DNA from: Trichobilharzia regenti
Taxonomy: Eukaryota; Platyhelminthes; Trematoda; Strigeidida; Schistosomatidae
DNA length: 64,000 nt
Direction: 5' to 3'
NCBI GenBank assembly: GCA_944472135.2
Contig: OX235266.1
Coordinates: 12,069,925-12,133,924, forward strand
Shown here piece by piece: positions 40,205 to 53,000 of the stretch. A model generated the notes under the pieces. It saw only the letters and a program-made list of their open reading frames with translations. It was not told the DNA's origin and did not search any database. The position numbers and the translations under genes are program-made. Each line of letters opens with the position of its first letter. The first letter of the stretch is position 1.

Positions 40205-43200
40205 CTATCTCAGAAATCACTGTGCAAAGCGATCTAAACACTATTGGATGGCCGGTTCGGTCGTTTGGGACTGAGTTCATCAGCTGTGCACTCAGTTTAG
40301 CTCAGCTAGAAGAGAACCAAATCGGTCTAAAGCACCCGAATTCTCTCCTTAGTGATGCAAGTCGTTATGCAACAATCAGATCAGTCTTTAGAATTAAAGC
40401 TTTTTGAATCAATTACTCCCGACCGATAGCTGCTACCTTGACGTGGTGGTTGGGCTTACACTATGCTGGGGAACGGGGGTGTAACAGCAGTGACGTATTT
40501 CCCTCAGATGACCAGCATGCCAGCCAGCTATGCTGTCTCTCCAATCCGGAGAAAAGGGGTTAGAAAAGGTCGACCCCAAAATTGTACATCCCAACTTACC
40601 CAACCTACAGTGGTCCGTAACCGGCGGTGTTTACTAATAAGGAACCAATCCCAGAAACCAGTTCATACAGGCCGTGTGTGACCGGCTGGTCTCAAGCAGT
40701 TGTCTCCTGGGTTCTGCTCTGCGGTCACGCAACACTAACTCTGTTTCTGTTTCAGGTACCCGAAGAATCAATCAACTTTCACGGTTTGGGCAGCCGGGAA
40801 GTCTGTCTATCTATCTATCTGTTTTCGACATAGAACTATACACAAATTTACGGAAGTTCAAGTCGCAACACTCCGTGTAGCACGCGAAGCAAGAGAAGAA
40901 AGTACAAGAAAAGCATAATAGAGGCAATGAGCAGAGGTGTGAGACAAAGGAGTAATAACGAAGAACAAAACAGTTTCATTGGAAATCATAAGTCATAAGG
41001 AGTGGATGCATCTGCACCACTGAGAACGATTTTGAGCCATGTCACCAATTGTTTCCAACCATAGATTTTTACTGTCCCGAGGACCCCAGCCTGGAAGTCT
41101 ACACCTTCCTACGTGGCTTAGACCAACTGTTGTGGATTTCATTGACTGGTGAAGCCAAGTTTTTGTTTGACCGCCGCTAGCTTTTTTCCAGTCTGACCCT
41201 ATATCCGCTAACATAGCTCGTCGAGGGAGGCGATGACTTGGCAAACGTAACACATGTCCTAACCATCTCAGTCTTTGTAGCTTCACGACTTCGTCGATTG
41301 ATTTCCCCTGTTTACCTAGAACTCTACGCCTAACCTCCAGGTTGCTCACCTTATTATGCCACTTTACACCGGAAATAGAGCGCAGGCACTTATGATCAAA
41401 GACAGCTAGTCTTTTCATGTCTCCCACTCTCAGTGGCCAGGTCTCACAGCTGGCCATAAAGGAGGACGGAGCGGACTGATGAGCAGTACACCCGCCCTTT
41501 GGTCGACAGCCAGCCAGCCGGATATCACGTCCACGCCAGAGACGGCGTAAACTAACAAATGCGAAACGAGCCCCCTGTATTCGTGCTGAGATTTCGTCAG
41601 AGATCAACCCGTTGGCACTGGCTGATGGTACTTCCCAAATAAGTGAAGCGGTCAACGTGCTCTACCACTTCACTTCCTATTTTTAAACTAGGCGTCGATG
41701 TAGTCCAGTCCTGTAACATCATCTTGCATTTGGCGGGAGAGAATCGCATGCCAAACATTCGTAGATTACAGCTCAAGGTGTTCAGAAGACTCTGCATTTC
41801 GTCAGCCGGGAAGTAACAACCGCTCACACGCTTCTAAAAGCACATGAAGCCTTCCTGTAACAGAATCAATTACTGGTGTAAATGAAGTCTGTCTGTCTGT
41901 TTTCGACATAGAACTTTGCACAAATGTGCGGAAGTTCAAGTCGCCACATTCCGTGTAGCACGCGAAGCAAGAGAAGAAAGTACAAGAAAAGCATAATAGA
42001 AACAGTGAGCAGACGTGTGAGACAAAGGAGTAATAAAGAAATACAAAACAGTTTCATTGGAAATCATAAGTCACAGGGAGTGGATGCATCTGCGCCACTG
42101 AGAACGATTTTGAGCCATGTCACCAATTGTTTCCAACCATAGATTTTTACCGTCCCGAGGACCCCAGCCTGGAAGTCTACATCTTCCTACATGGCTTAGA
42201 CCAACTGTTGTGGATTTCATTGACTGATGCCAAGTTTTTGTTTGACCGCCGCTAGCTTTTTTCCAGCCTGACCCTATATCCGCTAACATTGCTCGTCGAG
42301 GGAGGCGATGGCTTGGCATACGTAACACATGTCCTAACCATCTCAGTCTTTGTAGCTTCACGACTTCGTCGATTGATTTCCCCTGTTTACCTAGAACTCT
42401 ACGCCTAACCTCAATGTTGCTCACCTTATTATGCCACTTTACACGGGAAATAGAACGCAGGCACCTATGATCAAAGGCAGCTAGTCTTTTCATGTCTTCC
42501 ACTCTCAGTGGCCAGGTCTCACAGCTGGCCATAAAGGAGGACGGAGCGGACTGATGAGCAGTACACCCGCCCTTTGGTCGATAGTCGAACATCTCGTCTA
42601 CGCCAGAGTCGGCGAAAACTGGAAAATGCGAAACGAGCCCCTTGTATTCGTGCTGAGATTTCGTCAGAGATCAACCCGTTGGCACTGGCTGATGGTACTT
42701 CCCAAATAAGTGAAGCGGTCAACGTGCTCTACCACTTCACTTCCTATTTTTAAACTAGGCGTCGATGTAGTCCAGTCCTGTAACATCATCTTGCATTTGG
42801 CGGGAGCGAATCGCATGCCAAACATTCGTAGATTGCGGCTCAAGGTGTTTAGAAGAATCTGCATTTCGTCAGCGTCTTCGCCTAGAAGGACTATATCGTC
42901 TGCATATTCCAAGTCAACGAGATTATTCCCCGGTAGCAAGTCAATCCCTGAGTCACTGAAGTCACCTAGGGTTAAGTCCATTAACACATCTATGATGAAG
43001 TTGAATAGAAAAGGAGATAATGGGCATCCTTGACGGACACCACTGGTCGTCATCAGTTCAGATGACAGCTCGCCGTAAGCCCTCACCTGGCTGTATGAGT
43101 ACGAATAGAGTGCCTTAATCAGTGCAATATATTTTCTTGGAATTCCCTTTACAGTCACCACTTTCACTTATCTAGACAGAATCCTTTCAACTGCAAGCGG

Positions 43201-46200
43201 AGAGGATATGGATGTCAAATGCAGAAAGGATCAGAAAAAGCAACACAGATTTACATTAATCTAGAATCAATGTGGCAATGTACTGCATTTACAGAGAGTA
43301 AGGAATAAGATCCAAATTTCCATAACTGATGTCAAGTCAGTCATCAGTGCTTCGTGAGGAGTCAGAGATTTGGTTCAAGCGTTAACAGAAGCTCCCCACT
43401 TTGCTGCTCCATGCTGAAGATCAGATGGTCAGATAGAGAAGATAAACAACAACAATGTGAACTCTGGCTGGCTGCAAACCTGCCAAGAAGCTATTGCTCA
43501 ACTAATATGCAAAAGAAAGTGGAGACGGTTACAGGATTTCATCATGAGTTGACATTAGTTAGAGAACCATTGGAAAACCATATGGGAGTACTGGACAGCT
43601 GTTTCCTACTTCCTAGTTAGGGACTATTCATCAGTACCCACGCACCGGGGTTCGAACCCAGGACCTTCCGGTTACAAGGCTAGCGAGCTCGTAGACCATT
43701 CAGCCACTGGGACCCGATCCAATGGCTAGTCCATGAATTTTATCTTCTGCCAATTCACGATACAGCGCGACTCCTAGCCAATGTCTTCGGCGAGTATTTG
43801 TCCTCACACACGACGTTCTGCACCCTACTGGTCCCGACTTCTCACTAGAACCCCAGGCAACTAACTAACTGAATAGGGCAAGTCGCTAGTGAACATCTCA
43901 ATGATATTCAAGTGTCGGTTTGTAGGGATTCGGTTGATTGGTTACAGGATTTCATCATGGGCTGACATTGGTTAGAGATCCATTGGAAAACCTGGGAGTA
44001 CCGGACAGCTATTTCCTGCGTCCTATTTTGCGACTCTTCAGCAGTATGCACCCACCGGGGTTCGAACCCAGGGGATGGATCATACACAAATGGAGGAGAC
44101 CATTGGGCGACATCATGCGCAAGGCTCTCCAGTGGAATCCAAATGGTGAACGATGAGCTGGGCGCCACTTCAACGGTAACATGGAGAATATCGTGTGAAG
44201 AGGAAATGAAAGCTTATGTGCCGTCGGGAAGCCAGCTCAGGGACTGTAGAGAACAGAGTGAAGTGGAGAGGCGTGCTGCTGCTGTGTTCCATTAGGAACT
44301 CAACGGAATAATATGCATATGATCTCGTAAATGATCCAGATAGTGAAGAGCGACAATTTTAGTAGCACAAAGTCGTTCATATTCTTTGAGGAGGGGGGGG
44401 GAGAAAGCCCGATAAAAAAATCGATCGCGACACACAAACACACCAAGCTGCATTACCTCCACTCATCCCCGCATGATATTCATTGATTCCACCATCTACA
44501 CCGTCACCTGTATCATTGTCTTCATCTAGATCAAACAGTGATCTTCCAGTACCTAGATCGCCACCACCACCGGCACCACTATGCAAAATGTTATTGCTAT
44601 TATTGTTGTTGCCAGTTCGTGTTGATCGGGATGCATTGAACCCAGAACCATTAGCAGCTGGTGTTGTTATCGGCGTCACTTTGTTCGGTGGTTCTGGATC
44701 ATCAAAATCTTTCGTAATATCTGTATCATTAGTATCATCTTTATTAGGATCTTGTGGACCAGTATGACATGAAGATTCATCTTCATCCTTTAAATGAGAA
44801 AATCAAAGAGAAAAAAATCGATAACAACAACAAGATAGGATTGGATGTTGTGTCATGTCAAGGGCACATAAACGTACATTTAAACAAAGAAAAAGAAGTG
44901 TACATATCATCAGTAAACTGTTAGTTGTTTTTAGAAAGTCGGTTGCACAGAAAACAGATTTCACTATGTACCCGACTATGAGCTGCATCGATTGCTTCAG
45001 TAGTGCAGTGTAGAATGCACACCCAACCACGCGCAAGTACGTGCTCTTGGATTCGATTCCCGACCGACACACTCCTTTCACTCGTGTCCGGTTTACTAAT
45101 CGATAGAAAGCCCAGAATAGTGGGAATCATCACACCTACTGAAATGTTAATGCTTCAAAACCTTGAAGCTCCAGGTTCCACTTGAAATACAATAAGAAAT
45201 GAAGAAGAGGCTACGCGCTACACTTGATATAAGTATAAAACTTGAGCACTGTGGTAGAGTATAACTCCATTAGGGATAAGATTTTATTTTGATAAGTCAC
45301 ACAGTGTTATACAGTAATATTAACTGATGACCGCGTTTCGAGCACAAATTATTGCTCATAATCACATCTAGTTACTCATTTATATACATGTGTGGAATTG
45401 ATTGGATATCTGAATAAAAATCGATATAGGATGATGTACATTCAGAAATAGTAATGTGAGTGTTATTGATCAAGTACAATTAGATGGGAAATCAGACAAG
45501 TGTTTTTTATAGTCATAATAAGTAACTTGTTAGAATGTTGTGATGTGCTTGAATTGAAATAGAATTTTGAGATTATTTATTATCCTCTTCTGATTTGACT
45601 GACTGGTGGTAATAATATCTTCCATAGATACCTTGGGTATTCGCATTGAGTCGCTTCTATTGTATGTGTTGGGTGTGTAGACTCAAAGAACCGGGACTCA
45701 GTAATCAATCTCTCTCTCCACCTACCTATATTACTTTTTAGAATTTTAACCCTATCCCACCCTATTGTGTGGTTGTGCGTTAATGCATGCAGTGTGATTG
45801 TTGAGCTTCTTTCTAAATTACTTATCTTCTCGGGGTCAACCATTCCTACCTTAGCTAAATTCTTAAGTTCCGACAATCTGATTATCCCCGATCTACTAGT
45901 TTGACCTATATAGTTGACTTCACAGTCATTGCAGGGTAATTGGGTCCACCCGGTCTTTTAGCCTACAGAGCTTGTGGAGTACGTAACAATAAGACTGTAC
46001 ACTTTTTGTTAGTTGTAGAAATTAGAGACATTGTACATGATTTTTGTTTAAAACGATTCATGTTTAAATATATATAACTTTCGTGTACAATTCGAAATAC
46101 ACTATACTGTTGGAAGCTTCGCCTTCTGTCTGGCCATTACTGCTTACTTGCTCTACTCATACCGTGTTGTATACTTTGAAATTCATTGCAGGAGTCTATC

Positions 46201-46980
46201 ATCCTTATCCGAAGACAGCTCTACAACCGGTACACAGCATCAACCAGCAGACGCAATTCGAACAGTGAACGCTCCCGTGGATTATACCAATAATTTGTAG
46301 CAGCGGACTCTAACATTATATCCAAGTAACCTTTTTATTAATATAACGCATTACTGCATTTTTTGATAATATATTGTTACCCTATCATCTCATTGACTTG
46401 GATTTTTATTAGCATATTTGTAATGTTAGTGAGCTCTCCTAACAGTCCCCTACAAGCTTGTCCCCAAGTGAGTTTGTAGGTTTGAATGTCACCCTAATTC
46501 CTGCTTTATTAAGAATCCTACGTAGGGTCTCCGATGTCCCCTCCTTATATAGTATAACAGTAGATGACTTGTATTCTCTCTTATTTATGTTATCACTACT
46601 AGTGTGCTACGTTTTTTCTATATTTTTTTAAAATTTTTATTTTTGATTATAGTTTCATTCCACACTGTATTTTTGGTACAAGTATGGAATTTTCAGCATG
46701 GATATCGGTAGCCCAAAATTTTGCAGGCCGACCATAGATATCAGGTGTGCGTCGGCAGGGGATCGAACCTCAGACCATGTGCATAGTCGGCGAGAGTCCT
46801 AACCACTGTGCCACCGACACACATAAAATAAAAGTTGATGACCCTCTCTAGCTGTCATCTAGATTAAAATAGGTGGCGAGAGAGAGAGGGACTCGAAACT
46901 GGGACCAACTGAGTGAAATTGTAGAGAGCCCAAGTTAATGAGCCATAACCAGGCAACTACATACAGGAGGATCTACAACC

Positions 46981-47050
<70 letters not shown>

Positions 47051-50000
47051 TGTGACCTACTCTATACGCAGTTTCACAAGCTTTGGTAAAGCATGAAAAA
47101 GTTAGGATCATTGACTCAAGGCGTGTCTGCTAGTGGTATATGTCCCTGGTAATGCTACAATAACACAACACATATTGCAAAACATCAAACATCTACACAT
47201 TTAAAGAGTGAGTAAAAAGAAGAATTGAAAGAAAATGAGAAAGGCAATACAAAACACTAGAGAGTCACACAAAATGCTATGGAACAGCGAATAAAAGACA
47301 CATCGGGTATTGAATTTTGAGATAAACATGAAACACTGAAATACACAAGTGTACCAATGCGATTGACTTTGAATCATACTCAGCTAAATTTACAAAGCTT
47401 CACAGCCTTTACTGTCTTGTCAATTAGTAAGTCTATCTCCTACTGCAATCAGTTTTCCCACTGTCATATGCTGTGAAGTGATAGAACATGCTGACCACTT
47501 CACCTATTTTGGAAGTTGTATCAGCATCACCGGACTGATTGGCGACGAAATCTCAGCACGATTTCAAAAAGCGTGAGCTGCTTTCGCTGACTTACACCAT
47601 CTCTGGCGTAGGCATGACATCCGGCTATCAACCAAGGGAAGTGTGTACTGCTCAGCAGTTCTCTCCGTCATTCTCTATGGCTCTGAAACATGGCCAATAC
47701 GCGTTGAAGACATGAAAAGGTTGACTGCTTTCGATCATAGATGTCTACGATCTCTTTCTCACGTTAGGCGGTATAATAAGGTAAGTAATGTTGACGTTAG
47801 GCGTAGAGTGTTGGACAGGCAAACACGGAAAATCAATCGACGAGGCTATTAAGTTACATAGATTGAGATGGCTTGGTCACGTGCTGCGCATGCCTAACCA
47901 TCACCTCCCCCGACGGGCATTATTAGCTGATATAGGTGCAGGTTGGAAAAGAGTAAGTGGTGGCCAAACAAAAACATGTCATCAATCCATGAAATCCTTG
48001 ACAGTAAAACTGAGTCAGGTAGGTAGGGAGATGCAGACTTCCGGGTTAGGGCCCTCGGGACTCTAAGAATCAATGGCTTGAGACAATAGGTGACATGGCT
48101 CAAAATCGTTGTCAATGGCTAGCGCAGATATAGTATACAGTCTCTGTAATCTTTGATATTCCTTTCTACCATTACCCATTCTGTTTCGCTCTTATACCTG
48201 TCGAACTCTATTGATTCTCTTCACTCATCTTCTTGTTTACCTTTGTGTGCTATTTGGAAGGTGGCAACTGGAACTGCTGCACTTCAGTGCGAAGTTCTAT
48301 GTTGAATCCAGACAGACATATGCTGTCAAACCACCTGCTTCAAACTGACTTCCATACACAATCAGAAGGTAACGGAGACAAGTGATCAAGGGTAGAACAA
48401 GAGAAAAATACTTAGAGATGATGGAGTGTGTGTACGTATTACTTACCAGCGAATATTTCACTCCATACAAAACTATGACAATTTTTGTGTGACAAAATCC
48501 TTACGAGATTAAGAAGTAATTGCCCAAAAAGCGTTTACAACAACATCATTCACTTGTCATGAGAAATAAAACATCCAGTTTCGATGTATGCAAGTCATTT
48601 AACAACGCTATTAACCTGTGTGTGAGGTGACCTAACTAGAAGTGTCGTATTTTCAAAGAAGTGGAATGTTGTACAAACTTCAGGAATACTCGATTAATTC
48701 AACCATTACATTACCAAGATTATGAATCAATCTTAAGTTCTAAAAAGTAAAAAGTTTACTAAGTTGGGTTACTCATTGCGGGGTGAGTCTTTAGTTAAAG
48801 ACGTAGCCATCGTGTGTTCAACTCCAAATTTGATATGAACCTAATGAAGATACATGAATACACATTTTATACGGATCAGATGTTAGAACCTAGCTACTTG
48901 GAGCATACTTTTTATATACAAGGCGATTACGAGTCGCATTTATGGTGTCAATCAGTTACACAGGTTGACTTAGATAGGGTGGGATTCGAACCTGTGATCC
49001 CTTAGTTGGAAATCGAGTACTCAGACTAATAAGCAACATCCCCCCCATGCTTAGAGATCAAATACTGTAGTTTGTTTACATATCCCTTCTCAAAAATTTG
49101 GTTATTCTGACAATGCACTTTCTACCAGTACTAGCTAGTAGTCGTCTTAAGGGATCATCCCTGAGTCCATTTCCCTTGGTTTCCAGTGTAATTTATGGCG
49201 TCGCTGTGTTCGCTTGCTGAGCTGGATGCTTTAGTTGCGGAGGCTTCATTATCCTACTAGACAACATCCTCAGAGAATACTTCGATTTGAAGTAAGCTTT
49301 TAAAATTCTCCACGAGTTCATCAGTCACCTCTCTCTGATAACCTTCAGTGCGATCACTTGTTTTTAAAAAATATATTCTCACGTCCTAACCCACTTGTAT
49401 TGATATTATTGCCTTGTTCAGGAGAAGATAATTTGCAACAACCATGAAAAAATAGGTCAAAGTCGACGCACTCTTTGTATTCGCATCTATGAGCACAAGC
49501 CGGCTGTGAAACGATGCGATATCCACTAAAGAGAGGAATCACGAAAAATGGTGGAGAATTTCTAGAAGGATGGTATTCAGATGAATCTGGAATCAGCAGA
49601 TACATTGACATATAGACAAGATTTATCAGTCCATAGGGAGGAAATCACATGAAGAAAACATCAACATTCTGGACAAGGCAATTATACCAATACAAGTGGG
49701 TTAGAACGTGAGAATATATTTTTTAAAAACAAGTGATCGCACTGAAGGTTATCAGAGAGAGATGACTGATAAACTCGTGGAGAATTTTAAAAGCTTACTT
49801 CAAATCGAAGTATTCACCGAGGATGTTGTCTAGTTAGGCAATGAAGGCTTCGCTAAGAGTACACAACTACACCATAACCTGGTTAGGTCACCGGAAACCA
49901 TGGGAGGAAGGCTCGGGGATAGGGGGCAGTGGCGTCTTAAAAGAACCACCTACTCAGGTATGAGCGTCTGAGAAAAAGTATGCCAACCTTCACACAAATT

Positions 50001-53000
50001 GTGAGGTTTTCTGCGAAGCACCTCTTGGTTAGCAAACTTACTGCTTTGAATTACAAAAGCAGCAAACATTCAACGATGTTTTTCCCTTTATTCCTCTACG
50101 TTGCCAGTGGAACATATGACTTCAAGCAAGAGATTTGAAGTTCCGGTAGCACTGGTATTTACTTTTACGGAATGGAGTTGCTAGCCTCATGTCCAACCTT
50201 CCCTCTTTACCAGTCTTATTACTGGTTTAGCGAGGAAAAAGGGGTGCGCTGAGTTCGGGCGGGGATCGAACCCCCAAACCATATGCAGCGTTGTTGGCGA
50301 GCATTCTACCACTGTGCCACCCAGGCATAAAATTCTTCTGTTCTTAAAATTGCTTCGGAGTTATCAGTTCTACGACAACAAAAGTTACACTTATTGTTAC
50401 ATCCAAAGATTTACGCACAGTTAAATACATAGAAAGCCAAAACAATTATGAAATAATTGGAAACCAGACAAACAAACAAACTCAAGCACAATCGTTTGCA
50501 CAGATAAAAAAAGGAGAGAGAAAAACTAAACACCAACAAACACAACAAAGCTTACTGTGTGCCCGAACAAGGTTACAGTGGCCTATGTATAAAAAACAAT
50601 CAGGTTACGAATACGTATATATGTATGTATATATTAAACAGAATGATAACTAATGGAGTGTTAATGAAATTTAGTCCATTGAGTTTGAAGCACATCCCCT
50701 AAGTCAAGAAAGATAATACCATGAGGCACTAACACCTAGTAGGTGGGAAAAAGAAACCTGATTGTTTCGTGCTAGTCAATCTTTCTGCCTGAAATGCTTT
50801 TCTCCTTCTCTGTCTTTATTTCAAGAATCTTTTCTGACTGCGAAGAAAAGCATTACTGGTTCACGCGGTTGATTATCAAGAAATACATAGCTTAGAACTC
50901 TACTTTACTCGAAAAAAGACAGTGTGGATGACAGCGTGCTAAAAAAAGGAACGGATAGCAAGTCACTGCTGAATAAAGCACATAATAAGGTATGATCTCA
51001 TGCAACTAGATGGGAAAATATCCTCCAGGTTTATTATCTTTCGCCTTATAGCAGTCCTCCTATCCATGAATTCAAAACCTAATCTTCATGAATGTTATCA
51101 ACAGGGGGAATAGGAAAGAAATGAAGAGATCAGGTGATTCTATCCAACCGGATGACTAGTTGGGAACAATGAAATGTTGGTTTGCTCCCAGTCCCCTCCC
51201 TAGCTCTACCCAATATGGTCTGCACCAGACTTACAAGAAGTAGGTGATCGAAGTGATAGCAGAAATGGTTTGTCATGTTTAGGTCTGTGACAGATAAGCA
51301 GATAGACAATAAATGTTTATACCATAGTCCAATGATAAAAGCCGAACATTTGTTGAACACACACATATGTGACACGAAAAACATGAACAATCATCACATA
51401 ACTGTTTTAGAAGAAGCTTTCGTATGACCGTAAACTCACTGGGGAGGGGGGGATCATAACGAAGAGAGGACTGTGTTTACTTTCAAGCATATGAGAACAT
51501 TAGAGTTAGTAAGTGGTTACACATAATGGTTAAGCTGAAAGGAAGCACAACTTCCAATGATGCCACCTATACGACACTTTTGAATATTTATGAACTTGAA
51601 ATCGTTTATGAATTTGCTAAAAACTGTTTGTTACAAATGTTAGTAGACACCAGACCGATAGCTGCTACCTTGATGTGGTGGTTGGGCTTGTACATCGCGA
51701 TGACCCAAGAAGCTACACTGGCTGGAATCAATGTTCCTGCAAGTCCTACCTACCATGCCAGGAAGGTTGTTAGGATAGCGATTAAGCTAAAAGCAGTTAC
51801 CGACATGGTGTAAGAATTTTTTCTCTTAGACTATACTGGGGGTCTGTGGACGAAATCGTACTGCTGGGGAATAGGGGTGTAACAACAGTGAGATGTTTCC
51901 CTCAGATGACCAGCATGCCGACCAGATATGCTGTCTCTCCACTCCGGAGAGAAGGGGTTAGAAAAGGTCGACCCGAAAATTGTACATCCCGACTTACCCA
52001 ACCTACGGTGGTCCGTAACCGGCGGTGAGTTTACTAATACGGAACCAATCCCAGTAACCAATTCATACAGGCCGTGTGTGACCGGCTGGTCTCAAGCAGT
52101 TGTCCCCTAGGTTCTGCTCTGCGGTCACGCAACACTAACTCTGTTTCTGTTTCAGGTACCCGAAGAATCAATCAACTTCCACGGTGTGGGCAGCCAAGAA
52201 GTAACAACCGCAAACACTACCAAAGGCACACGAAGCCTTCCTGAGCACTATTCTCTTTTACTCACATCACCTTCCTCATCTTGCTTCTCTACTACAGTCA
52301 GCATTAGTAGACTAGATTTCATTTGAAGCCTTAAAATAAGCAGCAGTATGTACGGTACAATAAACAACCCTACTATTTGAGAGCAACCTAAAAGACATTA
52401 GGCCAACAAGCAATTGTAAGATAGTGTCATAAAGAAAGAGGAATAATCTTTTGATAACTGGAAAGCACTAACAAGCTACCAAGACTTCAGAAGATGAGAA
52501 AAATCAAAAAAACTTAGGCAAGTGTTAGTTTGCAGGGAGTTGATGGATTTCAAGACTGATCACAAACTAACTTCAGTTAAAGAACCATTGGAAACCAGAG
52601 AGTAGTGAACAGTTGTTTAGTTTTTGCTTAGGACTCTTCAGCAGTGCATATTTATGTCCCTATAGAGAGGGGGGTCGAACCCAGGTAGTTCAGGGCCATT
52701 GGGTTCTGCCCCCACTGACTGAATGGTCCGCGGAACTGCCGTATAACCTGAAGGTCCCGAATGCGTACTGATGAAGACTCCCTAAAACTAGGACGAAACA
52801 GCTCTCCAGTACTCCCTACTAGTTTTCAGTGGTTCTCTAACACTTAAGTCAATGCATAATCAATTTTGATATTTAAGCAAACCGATGACTGACTAAGCCA
52901 ACAAGCCAACGGGACCATAGAAACACTATACAATATAACCATATACCTTCTAACAATCACCTTTTCCAACAAGCCTGGATTTCGGTAAGAGTAAGTCACT

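Larger units (their letters stand above)
45287..46610 (-). mobile_element. Penelope-like element (family A relative) 3' part with nested solo LTR
   Basis: The minus strand encodes [20 protein letters not shown] and the GIY-YIG tail to [13 protein letters not shown]. The 3' UTR at the low end has a hammerhead-like fold (below). The element is interrupted at 45975-46454. Confidence 0.8.

Noticed and set aside
46982..47047. CRISPR-like or satellite array
   Set aside because: It is a plain TA dinucleotide microsatellite; no spaced repeats.
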